Positions 26,084 to 35,096 of a DNA stretch of 64,000 bases are shown in pieces. The DNA lies in NCBI RefSeq assembly GCF_015704895.1, contig NZ_JADQWB010000021.1, forward strand, positions 1-64,000, in the 5' to 3' direction. The position numbers and the translations under genes are program-made. The stretch's first letter is position 1; every line of letters starts with the position of its first letter. Under the pieces are notes generated by a model. That model worked only from the letters and a program-made list of their open reading frames with translations. It ran no database searches and was not told where the DNA came from. The stretch is from Agrobacterium leguminum. GTDB lineage: Bacteria; Pseudomonadota; Alphaproteobacteria; Rhizobiales; Rhizobiaceae.

Positions 26084-27247
26084 GTGGACGTTCCGATACA
26101 CACCCATATGGACGATGGCGATAGCGGTCACTTGACACAACGCCCGGTTCAAATCGGTGTGTCCGGCATCCGCCCCATGCGCAAGGAAGACGTTCCGGCT
26201 GTCGAGGCCGTGCTCAACAGCGCTTTCAGGAAGACCGGGCAGGAGCGGAACTTCGATTTCGGCTCCTATATCGAAAAACTGTTTTTCGGCAGTCCTGCCT
26301 TCAATCCGGAAAACGGCAGCGTTGTCTACGATGCCGGGGAGAACGGGGTCACCAGCGTCATCCTCGCCGTGCCCATGCGCTTCGTTGCGAATGGAAAAAC
26401 CATTACCGCACGGCTGCTCTGCGCCTTCGCATCGGACGGGAAACGCGGCGCACTCGGCGCGGCGCGCCTGTCCCGCGGCATGCGGGCCTCCAAACACGAC
26501 ATGTTGTTCTCGGATACGGCTTCACCCGTCAGCGCCGATCATTGGGTGGCGACCGGCGGCAACATGCTGCCGATTGAAAGCCTGCAATGGCACAAGGCGC
26601 TCAAGCCCTTCTGCACCATCGCGCTGCGCATGCCGCGCCGTTCGAAACTGGCCAAGACCACGCTGGCGCTCGCCGCGCTCGGATTTGTGGATGGAATCCT
26701 GCGACGGTGGAAAAAGGGTCTGAGGCCGCAGGAGGCCGCCGGCGCCACGGTGAAAACCGTGGATTACGAAACCTTCCGCCGCAGGGCGCTCGCGATGATC
26801 GAGCGTTTTTCCATTCGCCCGGAATGGTCTCACGAGGAATTCCACTGGCTGATCGAGATGAGCAGGGCCAATGAAAGCCTCGGCGAACTGAAAGGCGTGT
26901 TGATCGAGAATGCCGAAGGCCATGCCATGGGTGCTGCGCTGTTTTTCGGCCAGCGGGGGAGAACGGCCTATGTGCTCAATCTCGTCTGCGATGCCGGTTG
27001 CGAAAACGACGTGCTCAACACCCTGTTCCGCCATTTCGATGACGAGAATTATGCCCATGTCACCGGCATGGCGCAGCCCTTTCTCATCAACGCGCTTTAC
27101 CGCCAGAACCACATGAGCTTCCGCCACGACGGCTATTTCTGCATGGCGACGCGCGATGACGCCCTGCGGGAAAGGGCGCTGGCCGGCGATATCTATATTG
27201 GCGGACTGTGCTCGGAGAGCTGGAGTAAGCTCATCACCGACTATTGA
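26084..27247 (+). CDS. GNAT-fold acetyltransferase-like protein of a polysaccharide region
   Basis: Roughly 387-residue probable cytoplasmic protein. A GNAT-like beginning is seen at IRPMRKEDVPAVEAVLNSAF, with a second half (GHAMGAALFFGQRGRTAYVLNLVCDAG) that could be the acyl-CoA part of the fold. No signal peptide or membrane helix is present. GTG at 26084 has GGTGGGGG six bases upstream; ATG at 26060 is an alternative. It is convergent with a glycosyltransferase-GH10 pair and close to two GT2 genes, so it may acylate an amino sugar during surface-polysaccharide synthesis. That role is inferred from position. Confidence 0.6.
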   Translation: MDVPIHTHMDDGDSGHLTQRPVQIGVSGIRPMRKEDVPAVEAVLNSAFRKTGQERNFDFGSYIEKLFFGSPAFNPENGSVVYDAGENGVTSVILAVPMRFVANGKTITARLLCAFASDGKRGALGAARLSRGMRASKHDMLFSDTASPVSADHWVATGGNMLPIESLQWHKALKPFCTIALRMPRRSKLAKTTLALAALGFVDGILRRWKKGLRPQEAAGATVKTVDYETFRRRALAMIERFSIRPEWSHEEFHWLIEMSRANESLGELKGVLIENAEGHAMGAALFFGQRGRTAYVLNLVCDAGCENDVLNTLFRHFDDENYAHVTGMAQPFLINALYRQNHMSFRHDGYFCMATRDDALRERALAGDIYIGGLCSESWSKLITDY

Positions 27248-27287
27248 GCCCCTGCCCCGCCTCACCACGGAAAACGGATCGAAACCC

Positions 27288-28373
27288 TCAAGCTTTGCCG
27301 AACCGTCCGACATTGGCCGAGATGAGATGGCGCAGCGCTTTCGCATAACGTTTGGAGCGCGTCTTGGCCGCCAGCGCGCTGGTCCAGTCCACCATCGACC
27401 CGTTAATATCGAAATCGCCGAGCTGGCCTTCGGGAATATCGCCCTTTTCGATGCGCTCGACGATGGAGGCGAGCGCCGCATAAAATTCCGGCGAGCGATA
27501 GGGCGGATGCAGTGAATACATGCCCTTGCCCGTGCCCAGAAAATCGAGGCGATAAACACCCGTGCGCATCATGTTCGTGCTCAGCACCTCCTCGGCGGGC
27601 ATCGAGACAGGCTGCTGGTTATAGGCATAGGAGCGGATGCGCCGTTTGACATCGGGCTTGAGCAGTTCGAGCGAGCCGATGCGTTTCGCAAAGCGTTCCA
27701 TGTCGATCATGAAGAGCCGGGTGGACACGGTGGCGAAACGCCAGGTGGGAATGCGCGACGGCAGCTTGCGCGGCGCAGGAATATTCTTCACGCCGGGCAT
27801 GCCGACATGGCGGGAAATATCCAGATCGCCGCGCACCGTCGGCGGCCCGGAAAAGGGCGTGATGCACAGCGCATCCGGATTGGCCTTCTGAAGCGCGATG
27901 GCCTCGCCGAACCAGCTCTGGCTGCCGCCGCCGAACATCATGTCGCTGTCCATATGCAACACATAACGGGCATTGGCGCGTTTCAGCCCATAGAAATAGA
28001 CATGGAAAGGCCCACCATCGAAAGCTTTGGCGGGATAGGGGATCGGCGAGCGGGGAAAGAAGGTTTCCGTCACGGCGTTGCGCGCCGCATCGCTGTAATC
28101 GACGATATCCACATGCAGATGCGGATAATTGGTCTGCATTTCCTCCAGCATGTCGAAGAGACGCTGGCGCGCCGCATCGAAACCGTTGCCCTTGTAGCGA
28201 CCGGCCCCCACCTGGCCCGTATCGACGGTGAGGAGAATGCGGTCCACCTGTCCGCCCCAGACCCTGAGCTGATGCGGCAGGGTCAGGGCCGCGTGCGGGG
28301 CATCGAAGGGGTGCAGGTTGATTTGCAGCGCCTTTTGCACGGGAGGAAGCGGCATTTCAGCATTCATAGTCAT
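27288..28373 (-). CDS. Glycosyltransferase-like protein with DxD motif
   Basis: 361-residue probable cytoplasmic protein. RYVLHMDSDMMFGGG contains a DSD triplet at residues 142-144, which fits the metal/nucleotide-sugar site of GT-A folds. Before it lie HQLRVWGGQVDRILLTVDTG and VDIVDYSDAARNAV, resembling the first Rossmann-like strands. The exact GT family is not recognised. Its ATG overlaps the stop of the upstream GH10 gene (ATGA), so both are made together. It probably adds a sugar to the polymer that the GH10 enzyme later cuts or remodels. Confidence 0.7.
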   Translation of the reverse strand: MTMNAEMPLPPVQKALQINLHPFDAPHAALTLPHQLRVWGGQVDRILLTVDTGQVGAGRYKGNGFDAARQRLFDMLEEMQTNYPHLHVDIVDYSDAARNAVTETFFPRSPIPYPAKAFDGGPFHVYFYGLKRANARYVLHMDSDMMFGGGSQSWFGEAIALQKANPDALCITPFSGPPTVRGDLDISRHVGMPGVKNIPAPRKLPSRIPTWRFATVSTRLFMIDMERFAKRIGSLELLKPDVKRRIRSYAYNQQPVSMPAEEVLSTNMMRTGVYRLDFLGTGKGMYSLHPPYRSPEFYAALASIVERIEKGDIPEGQLGDFDINGSMVDWTSALAAKTRSKRYAKALRHLISANVGRFGKA

Positions 28374-29440
28374 GCACCACGGTTCCGGAATTCATTGATG
28401 ATGGCCATCATGGGTTTTTGGTTGAAACTCCAGTCCAGCGGCAGCGGCCGGTTGGCGGTGCCATCCCGGCGCGGATAGGCCCAGCGAATCCAGCTATATT
28501 GATCCGAGATGCCCCATGTGGTGATGGAGGAAAGCGCGCCGCCCGCCGAGGCAGCCTCCAGAAACTCGCGGACCTGGCCGTTGATCAGCATATCGCGCTC
28601 GGATTCCGGTGCGGGCAGCGTCTGGTCCATCACATCCAGCTCCGTCACCAGAACAGCAAGACCGTAACTGCGCATTTCCGCCGTGAAGGCGGCAAGCTCG
28701 TCCTTGGCAATCGGCCAGCCGCCGCGCAAATGCCCCTGCAGGCCGACGGCGTTGATCGGCGCGCCCTTCTCCAGCAGTTCGAGAATGAGATTGCGGAAGG
28801 CCGCGCGCTTGGCCGGCGATTTCTCGGCGGCAAATTCCACGTCATATTCGTTGAGCACGAGCTGCGCCTTCGGATCGACCGCATGGGCGATCTCGAAAGC
28901 TTTCTTGATGGCGTCCGGCCCGGCGCCGTAATACCAGGCATCGCGCCGCGCGCGCACATTGCCCGGCACGTCGGGGATCGGCTCATTGACCACGTCCCAG
29001 CTATGGATCACGTCCTTATAACGCTCCATCACCGTGACGATATGGGTCTCCATCAGCTTCTCGACCTTCACGCCACCGCCGATGCTCGCAAGCCAGGGCG
29101 CGTTGGAGGCATACCAGATCAGCGGATGACCGTGCATGGAAAGCTTGTGCTGGCGGGCGAAATTGGCGATTGCATCGGCGGCGGCGAAATCGAACGCCTC
29201 CGCCGAAGGCCGCAGGACCTCCCATTTCATTTCGGTAACGGGGGTGATGCGCGAGCAATATTTCACCACCGCCTCGCCGATGCGGCTATCGGCAGTGAGA
29301 TCCGGCAGGTAAACGGCCGCGCCATACGGGGCGGTTTTGCTCGCCGCTTTCTTCTGCGCGGCAAAGGCCGGGCCGGCCACGGCATGCAGCAGGCCAGCGC
29401 TTGCCGCACCGCCCATAAAATTCCGCCGCCCGATCCGCAT
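28370..29440 (-). CDS. Tat-exported GH10 family glycoside hydrolase
   Basis: 356-residue exported enzyme of the xylanase family GH10. The start MRIGRRNFMGGAASAGLLHA has twin arginines and a hydrophobic core ending in GPAFA, a Tat signal. The catalytic acid/base glutamate lies in WDVVNEP (residue 153) and the nucleophile in VTELDV (residue 267); HPLIWY and the final ITTWGISDQYSW are also family features. GGAGG lies seven bases before ATG at 29440. GH10 members cut beta-1,4 xylan or related chains. Because it is coupled to a glycosyltransferase gene in a polysaccharide region, the target here may be the cell's own polymer rather than plant xylan. Confidence 0.9.
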   Translation of the reverse strand: MRIGRRNFMGGAASAGLLHAVAGPAFAAQKKAASKTAPYGAAVYLPDLTADSRIGEAVVKYCSRITPVTEMKWEVLRPSAEAFDFAAADAIANFARQHKLSMHGHPLIWYASNAPWLASIGGGVKVEKLMETHIVTVMERYKDVIHSWDVVNEPIPDVPGNVRARRDAWYYGAGPDAIKKAFEIAHAVDPKAQLVLNEYDVEFAAEKSPAKRAAFRNLILELLEKGAPINAVGLQGHLRGGWPIAKDELAAFTAEMRSYGLAVLVTELDVMDQTLPAPESERDMLINGQVREFLEAASAGGALSSITTWGISDQYSWIRWAYPRRDGTANRPLPLDWSFNQKPMMAIINEFRNRGA

Positions 29441-29602
29441 GTACCCGCCTCCGCAACCTTTATTCCCAAAACATAACATTCCGATCATAGGAAAAGGATA
29501 TTAAAGATTTGCAAGGTTAACCGACGTTATACCACGTCATAATTGGCCAGACCCGCTTAATGCGGTAGTAACTTCGCTGTGCGAATTCTTGGCCTACGCC
29601 GC

Positions 29603-30529
29603 ATGGAGTTTGAAGTCTTGGTTTCCGTTTCGATTGTCATTCCCGTTCGCAATGGCGAGCGTTACATCGTGGAAGCGATCGAAAGCGTGTTGCTGCAGGG
29701 CGAGACCATCGGCGAAGTGCTGGTGGTCGATGACGGCTCCACCGACACCACCGCACAAAAGGTGGAAGGTTTTTCCGACCCTCGCGTCAAATTGCTGGCC
29801 CGGCCGCAGGGAAGGCAGGGCGTTTCCGCCGTGCGCAATTTCGGCCTGTCGCAGGCGCGCGGCGAATGGACGATGTTTCTCGATGCCGACGATCGCCTGA
29901 AACCGGGCGCCATCGCGACCCTTTGCGCCGGCATTTCCGGGCCGGATGTCGTCGCCGTTTATGGCGATTACGAGCGCATCGATGAAAATGGCGTCAAGAT
30001 CGGCCGGCGCAATCTCATTCGCCGCCGGGAAAAACCCGATGGTTTCATTCTCCAGCCGCTGCTCGGCGGCAACTTCATCGTCAATGGCGGCATCATGCTG
30101 GTCAGGACCCGCATCTTTCAGGAATTCGGCGGTTTCGACGAGACTTTGCGTTATGCAGAAGACTGGTATGGCTGGTGCAGGCTGGCCGCCGCCGGCCGTT
30201 TCGTTTACCTGCCCGGCTGCCATGTGCTGGATTACCGCGTGCACAGAACGAGCGTGATGATGAACCGGCTTTTGACCTTCCGGGATTGCGAACCGGCAAT
30301 CGAGGCCGTGTTTTCCGACCCGGCCATCGTCGCTGCCGTTTCGCCGCCGGAGCTGCGGCGGCTTCGCCGCCGATCCGAAAACCACATGAATGCCTATACC
30401 GTGGCGCAGGCCTTCCGCGCCCGCCGCTACCGCGAGGCCTTTTCGGCGCTGGCCGATACCTTCCTCAATCGCCCGCGCCAGAGCCTCAGGGCCGTCGTTT
30501 TTTCCGCCGCAGCGCTTGCCGGAATTTAG
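29603..30529 (+). CDS. GT2 family glycosyltransferase
   Basis: 308-residue cytoplasmic glycosyltransferase. It opens with VSIVIPVRNGERYIVEAIESV and the nucleotide-binding VLVVDDGSTDTTAQ, then MFLDADDRLKPGA with the metal-binding DAD, and later FGGFDETLRYAEDWYGW with the acceptor-side ED motif: a typical GT-A inverting enzyme. The start is uncertain (GTG 29579 or ATG 29603) because neither has a strong ribosome site. It is divergent from the GH10 gene, and its stop forms part of the ribosome site (TAGGAG) of the next GT2 gene. Confidence 0.88.
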   Translation: MEFEVLVSVSIVIPVRNGERYIVEAIESVLLQGETIGEVLVVDDGSTDTTAQKVEGFSDPRVKLLARPQGRQGVSAVRNFGLSQARGEWTMFLDADDRLKPGAIATLCAGISGPDVVAVYGDYERIDENGVKIGRRNLIRRREKPDGFILQPLLGGNFIVNGGIMLVRTRIFQEFGGFDETLRYAEDWYGWCRLAAAGRFVYLPGCHVLDYRVHRTSVMMNRLLTFRDCEPAIEAVFSDPAIVAAVSPPELRRLRRRSENHMNAYTVAQAFRARRYREAFSALADTFLNRPRQSLRAVVFSAAALAGI

Positions 30530-30537
30530 GAGTTTCC

Positions 30538-31482
30538 ATGTCCGAAATCATGCCGGAAGCGGTGGTGTGCATTCCGAGTTTCCGCCGGCCGGAAGGCCTG
30601 AAAAAGACGCTTGGGTCACTCGCAGCCCAGAAGGTCGATTTTCCCTTCGCCATCGTCGTGGTCGATAATGACGGCGCAGGCCAGGCGGGTCTTGCGGTCG
30701 CGCGCGCTTTTTTCGCCGAAAGCGGCATGACCGGAGAGGCATTGGTCGAACCGACGCAGGGCAATTGTTACGCCATTAACACGGCCTTCCGTACCGCCCG
30801 GCAAAGCTATGCTTCGGCTGAGTGGTTCCTGATGATCGATGACGACGAGGCCGCCTCCCCCGTCTGGCTTGCCGAAATGGTTTCGGCGGCGAAATCCTTC
30901 GGCGTCGATATCGTCGGCGGCCCGGTCAACCGGGAATTCGACGCACCGGCTTCGAAGGCGGTTCTCTCGCATCCGCTGTTCGGCTCCATCGAAGCGCCGA
31001 CCGGCCCCGTCGAGCAAATCCACGGATCGGGCAACTGCCTGATCTCACGGCGGGTTTTCGAGACGCTGGCGAAACCGGAATTCGACGTGCGCTTCAACTT
31101 CCTCGGCGGCGGCGACATGGATTTCTTCACCCGCTGCCGCAAGGCAGGTTTCAAATTCGCCTGGAATGCGCAAGCGCTCATCATCGAATATGTGCCGGAA
31201 AACCGCATGGCGCCACGCTGGATCATGGAGCGCTCGCTCCGAACCGGCATCATCAATTACAGCATCGACCGCGCCCGACGCCCCGGCCTGAAAGGCGGGC
31301 TGCTGCTTGCCGCCAAAAACGCCGTCAGCCTGTGCCTGTCTGTGGTGCGCGCCGTTTCCGCCTTCGTGAAAACCGGAACCCTGCTGCCAGCCACGCATCC
31401 GCCGCTGATGTCCATCGGCCGCGTGATGGCAAGCCTCGGCATTACGCTCACGCCCTACAAGGCGCCGGCGAAGAAGAGCTGA
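30538..31482 (+). CDS. GT2 family glycosyltransferase
   Basis: 314-residue glycosyltransferase. The N-terminus reads VVCIPSFRRPEGLKKTLGSL, then AIVVVDNDGAG and WFLMIDDDEAASPVW with the DDD metal site, and FLGGGDMDFFTRCRKAG for the acceptor side. The C-terminus has a weakly hydrophobic amphipathic segment. ATG at 30538 has TAGGAG at the end of the preceding gene, eight bases downstream of that stop, so the two are one transcript. The sugar transferred cannot be deduced. A different sequence upstream in the same frame is antisense-like and was not included. Confidence 0.9.
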   Translation: MSEIMPEAVVCIPSFRRPEGLKKTLGSLAAQKVDFPFAIVVVDNDGAGQAGLAVARAFFAESGMTGEALVEPTQGNCYAINTAFRTARQSYASAEWFLMIDDDEAASPVWLAEMVSAAKSFGVDIVGGPVNREFDAPASKAVLSHPLFGSIEAPTGPVEQIHGSGNCLISRRVFETLAKPEFDVRFNFLGGGDMDFFTRCRKAGFKFAWNAQALIIEYVPENRMAPRWIMERSLRTGIINYSIDRARRPGLKGGLLLAAKNAVSLCLSVVRAVSAFVKTGTLLPATHPPLMSIGRVMASLGITLTPYKAPAKKS

Positions 31483-31499
31483 AGCGGGATAGCTTCGGC

Positions 31500-31748
31500 T
31501 CAGCTAAGGGTTTTTTGCCTGCCGAGCGCGATCGTATTCGTGAACCGTTTCTGGAAACCGAACGACGCCAAGGCCGTCGCAAGGACGAGGAGCGGCACGA
31601 GCACCGGCCAGAAGAAACAAAGGACAATCCCGGTGACGCGATAAAAATCCCAGTCCTTGTCGCGGCGGGCGCCTTCGATATAGGTCATGGCGAGAGAGGT
31701 AACGGTGCCAATTCCATATATGAAAAGAGAAATGGACGTAATCACCAT
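31500..31748 (-). CDS. Small two-helix membrane protein
   Basis: 82-residue protein starting MVITSISLFIYGIGTVTSLA, with a charged loop (YIEGARRDKDWDFYR) and a second strongly hydrophobic helix (VLCFFWPVLVPLLVLATAL). GAGG lies six bases before the ATG at 31748. An extension to 31856 is possible but has no ribosome site. No family was recognised. It stands between the GT2 pair and a WecG-type gene, on the strand of the latter, so it may belong to the polysaccharide apparatus. Confidence 0.55.
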   Translation of the reverse strand: MVITSISLFIYGIGTVTSLAMTYIEGARRDKDWDFYRVTGIVLCFFWPVLVPLLVLATALASFGFQKRFTNTIALGRQKTLS

Positions 31749-31938
31749 TGGTGGCCTCAATAAATCTATGATTCGAATAAATTTGTAATATTGATGCAGT
31801 GTAGCGCAGATGTTCGCAGTTGCAACGGATTTCAGCGACGCAGCGCATCCATTCAATAAGTTAGGAAAATCTTATATTGTCGGGCGGGAGGCGCACGCGC
31901 GCTTTATTCTTCGCGTAGCAGCAGCTTGTCGCGATGAT

Positions 31939-32781
31939 CTAGCGACCTTGTCCCGAAGCCCCGAAGCGATACTTCAGCAGCGAATATATGGCGATAGGAT
32001 TGGTCAGCAGGTAACGTTTTCCGAGCCGCTTCGGCTCGAGCATGGCCCGGTAGAGCCATTCCAGCCCCATATCCTGCATCCATTGCGGCGCCCGGCTGTT
32101 CTTGCCGGCGAGGAAATCGAAAAGGCCGCCGCAGGTCTTGATTACGGCGATGCCGGAAAGCCTGTCCAGATTGCGCGAGACGAAACGCTGCTCCAGCGGT
32201 ATGCCGAAGCCAACCCAGAGAATATCCGTCCCGGATGCCGCGATATCGGCGAGGATCGCCTCTTCCTCGGCCCGGCTGAAATAACCGTTGCGCCGCCCCG
32301 CAAATATGAGGCGCGGATAAAGCCTCTGCATTTCCTCGACCGCCGCGCGGTTCACCTCTTCGGAGCCGCCGAGGAAATAGAACCGGCTGCCCGTCTCTTC
32401 GGCGCGCTTCGCAACCGCATGAACGAGATCCGTGGTCGCAACCCGTTCTCTCAATGCCTTCGGGCAGAATTTGCGGGAAAAGATCACCAGCGACATGCCG
32501 TCCGCATGAATCTGGTCCGCCTGCCGCAGCATGGCGTCGAATTCCCGGTCGTGATGGCAGAGCGCGATGACCTGACCGTTTGCCGATGTCGAATAAAACG
32601 GTCTTGCACCGGCCGCACGCGCCGTCGTCGCGCGCAGGATGAAATCCCGCGCCGTTTCGTCGATAGTCGCGTCAGTAATGGGCAACGCCGCAAGCGGAAT
32701 AACCGGCCAGACCTGACCAGTCCCCTCCGCATCCGGCATCTCTCTCCCTGTCATAATCTGTCCGGTGTCCAAGATAGGCAT
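31939..32781 (-). CDS. WecG/TagA/CpsF family glycosyltransferase
   Basis: 280-residue GT26 enzyme, which transfers a hexosamine-type sugar (N-acetylmannosamine or its uronic acid in known cases) to a lipid-linked sugar. Family features are LRQADQIHADGMSLVIFSRK, then DLVHAVAKRAEETGSRFYFLGGSEE, PRLIFAGRRNGYFS and ILWVGFGIPLEQRFVSRN, and the C-terminal RAPQWMQDMGLEWLYRAMLEPKRLGKRYL. The start at ATG 32781 is preferred; GTG at 32832 is possible. It probably adds an early sugar of the repeat unit at the inner face of the membrane. Confidence 0.92.
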   Translation of the reverse strand: MPILDTGQIMTGREMPDAEGTGQVWPVIPLAALPITDATIDETARDFILRATTARAAGARPFYSTSANGQVIALCHHDREFDAMLRQADQIHADGMSLVIFSRKFCPKALRERVATTDLVHAVAKRAEETGSRFYFLGGSEEVNRAAVEEMQRLYPRLIFAGRRNGYFSRAEEEAILADIAASGTDILWVGFGIPLEQRFVSRNLDRLSGIAVIKTCGGLFDFLAGKNSRAPQWMQDMGLEWLYRAMLEPKRLGKRYLLTNPIAIYSLLKYRFGASGQGR

Positions 32782-32984
32782 CGTTTCATTGTTATATTCA
32801 CGCTTATGCTTAGGGTATAAGGCTTCAAACACTACGAAGAACTATCATTAATATTTTTATAAATCCCCGTATGCGGCAGGCATTTTACACGCCTGAAGGT
32901 TGTGCGCCACATTTTCCGCCTATTCCGGTTTTCCAGCCGATGGGTTAAGGGACGCGGAAATCAAACCACGGAAGGGCTCCGGCC

Positions 32985-33194
32985 ATGGAAACAATCTCGA
33001 TCGACAATCGCGGCGATTTCGGCCTCTGGGCGATAGAACGGGCGAAAGAAATCGTCGCCAACGAGGCGTCCGATCTTGCCATTTCGGTTCGCGACGGTGA
33101 CGAAGCGGGCATTCGCGATGCCGGCAATGCGCTGGGCGCGGCCATCGCCGCCGCCCTGCTCGAAGTTTATGACGGTCTGATTTCGGAAGAATAA
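32985..33194 (+). CDS. Small acidic hypothetical protein
   Basis: 69-residue protein METISIDNRGDFGLWAIERA and so on, mainly helical, alanine-rich and acidic at the end (ISEE), without a membrane segment. Codon use follows the surrounding genes. The start ATG at 32985 is preceded by a GGGCTCCGGCC stretch, a weak ribosome site. It lies between the WecG-type gene and the chain-length gene, divergent from one and convergent with the other. No family could be named; it may be a small regulator or chaperone. Confidence 0.55.
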   Translation: METISIDNRGDFGLWAIERAKEIVANEASDLAISVRDGDEAGIRDAGNALGAAIAAALLEVYDGLISEE

Positions 33195-33216
33195 GGCGAC
33201 GCGCAGCCGCTTTGTC

Positions 33217-34839
33217 TTACCGCGCCGCGACATCCGCGTGATCGTCCCGGCGAAGATAACCCCAGAGGCCGAGCGCCACGGCAATTGCCAGACCAAGGAA
33301 CAGGCCGCCCATACCGCCGGCAATCAGGAACGTCAGCTTGCCCGGCGGCCAGCTTCTGGAATTGGGCGCAACCGGCTGCGAAATCACCCGCACATTGGTA
33401 GAATCGATCGACTGCTGTTCGGCAAGCTGGCGCGAGCGCGTCAGATAGGTTTCATAGATCGCCGCCGCCGAGCGGGCGTCACGATCGAGATCACGCAGCC
33501 GCACCTGCGCCTCATTGTCGGTAAAGACATTGGCGCGTTCCGCCACCGCTTTCAGCCGCAGGGCATCGAGTGAGGAGCGCGCCTCCGCGACATTGATCTT
33601 TGCCGCTTGAAGGATACGCCGCGCCTCATCCGCCATTCCCTGTTCCAGCATCGCCCGCTCCGCACCCGCGGTCGCAAGACGCGGATGGCGCGCGCCATAG
33701 GTCAGCGTCATCGCACCGATCTGCTGTTGCAGCGTGCTGTATTGCGCGCGGATCGTATTCATCGTTTGGCTGTCAAATATGGCGTCGCTCTGGGTGCGGT
33801 TCTGCGCAATCGCCGCCTCCATCTGCTTGAGGCGCGATTCTTCCTGAATGAGGCGCTGCTGGGTCGCGAGCACCTGAGCGTTCAGCTCACCGGAAGCCAG
33901 ATTGCTGACGAGCTGGCCGTTATTTTCCTGCAGGCCGTTCTCGCGGCGGAAATCAGCCACGCGCTTTTCGGCGGCGGTCACATTCTCGCGCATTTCCTCG
34001 AGCCGCTTCTTGAGATCGTCAACGACGCGTTGACTGCTGTCGGAGTTTGTCTGGAATAGCTCGCTTTCGAAAGCCTTCACGATGGCCTTCGAGACAGTCA
34101 CCGATTTTTCCGCGTCATTGGTCCAGACCGAAAGCGTCACGACAAAGGAGCGCGGGTCGCGTTCCGCCGCCACCCGGTCGCCGAGCGAACGAAGCGCGCC
34201 GACCCGGTTGTCGTCATCTTCCGGTTTCGATGAGAACATCGCCTTCAGCCGGGCGAGCGGCGGCGGACTGATGAATTCAGGGTCCTTATCGAGCTTCAAC
34301 TCGTCCACCACCCGCGCCAGCACGTTGCGCGAGGTGATGGTGCGCAGCTTGCTTTCCACCTCGAGGATTTGCGTGTCGCGCTGCTGGTTGGGCGAAAACA
34401 CCCCGTCATTGACGACATTCAGGTTGGAGGGATTAACGACGATATCCGTATAGGCCTTGTAACGCGGCGGCGTCATGGAGGCATAAGTCAGCGCGCCGGC
34501 GACGCAGAGAACGATTGCCAGCACGATCCAGACGATGCCTTTGCGAAGCCAGAGGATGACGTCATCCACACCGATCCTGTCGAGATGTTTCAGGCCCGGC
34601 AGCGCAGCCGCGAGACTGCCGCTCGGCGAAGCCGCCTTCACCGGCGTCTCGGCCGCAGCCGGCTCGGCGACGGTCTTCGCCGGTTTCGGCTCCAGATGCT
34701 CCTTCAGCACCGTGCGCTCGAAAACTTCGTCCTCATCCACCAGATCGTCCAGCAGGGAACCATGGGTTCTCGCGGCAGGCGCCGTTTTTTCATCGAGCGG
34801 ACGTACCTGCTTATGTCCCGCCTTTTGAAGCCTGTACAT
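33217..34839 (-). CDS. GumC/Wzz-type polysaccharide chain-length determinant
   Basis: 540-residue inner-membrane protein of the polysaccharide co-polymerase family. After a cytoplasmic N-terminus of about 90 residues, one membrane helix (GIVWIVLAIVLCVAGALTYA) leads into the Wzz domain. A long periplasmic coiled coil (about 230-420) follows, and a proline motif VAPNSRSWPPGKL precedes the second helix near the C-terminus. No Walker motifs or tyrosine-rich tail exist, so it lacks the kinase module of Wzc. Such proteins control chain length and export with an outer-membrane channel. The start at ATG 34839 gives MYRLQKAGHKQ. No partner exporter gene lies in the window. Confidence 0.88.
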   Translation of the reverse strand: MYRLQKAGHKQVRPLDEKTAPAARTHGSLLDDLVDEDEVFERTVLKEHLEPKPAKTVAEPAAAETPVKAASPSGSLAAALPGLKHLDRIGVDDVILWLRKGIVWIVLAIVLCVAGALTYASMTPPRYKAYTDIVVNPSNLNVVNDGVFSPNQQRDTQILEVESKLRTITSRNVLARVVDELKLDKDPEFISPPPLARLKAMFSSKPEDDDNRVGALRSLGDRVAAERDPRSFVVTLSVWTNDAEKSVTVSKAIVKAFESELFQTNSDSSQRVVDDLKKRLEEMRENVTAAEKRVADFRRENGLQENNGQLVSNLASGELNAQVLATQQRLIQEESRLKQMEAAIAQNRTQSDAIFDSQTMNTIRAQYSTLQQQIGAMTLTYGARHPRLATAGAERAMLEQGMADEARRILQAAKINVAEARSSLDALRLKAVAERANVFTDNEAQVRLRDLDRDARSAAAIYETYLTRSRQLAEQQSIDSTNVRVISQPVAPNSRSWPPGKLTFLIAGGMGGLFLGLAIAVALGLWGYLRRDDHADVAAR

Positions 34840-35096
34840 CAGCCAATCCAACTCGAACGAACCACAAAAAGGCCGGCAACAGAGGGTTCCCATCGTCGCC
34901 AGAGCCGCTATCGACGGACAAGTTTAAATATGACGGGTGAATTTTAGGTTACCCGCATCAGTCCCGCCATCATCGCCTATTCGCGTCCGCGTTGAAAGGG
35001 ATGATTGACTCGAATGGATCGATACGGTTCTTTCAACCGTTATATTTTTGCATTATCCATTTGACCCTCAAAGATTTTATCGAAACGGAGTTTGGA
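34840..35096. promoter_or_regulatory. Divergent promoter region, gumC-like and phosphohexomutase genes
   Basis: 257-base spacer between divergent genes, moderately AT-rich at 35030-35090. CGGAG before the ATG at 35097 is the ribosome site of the mutase gene. Individual promoter hexamers could not be chosen with confidence. Confidence 0.35.
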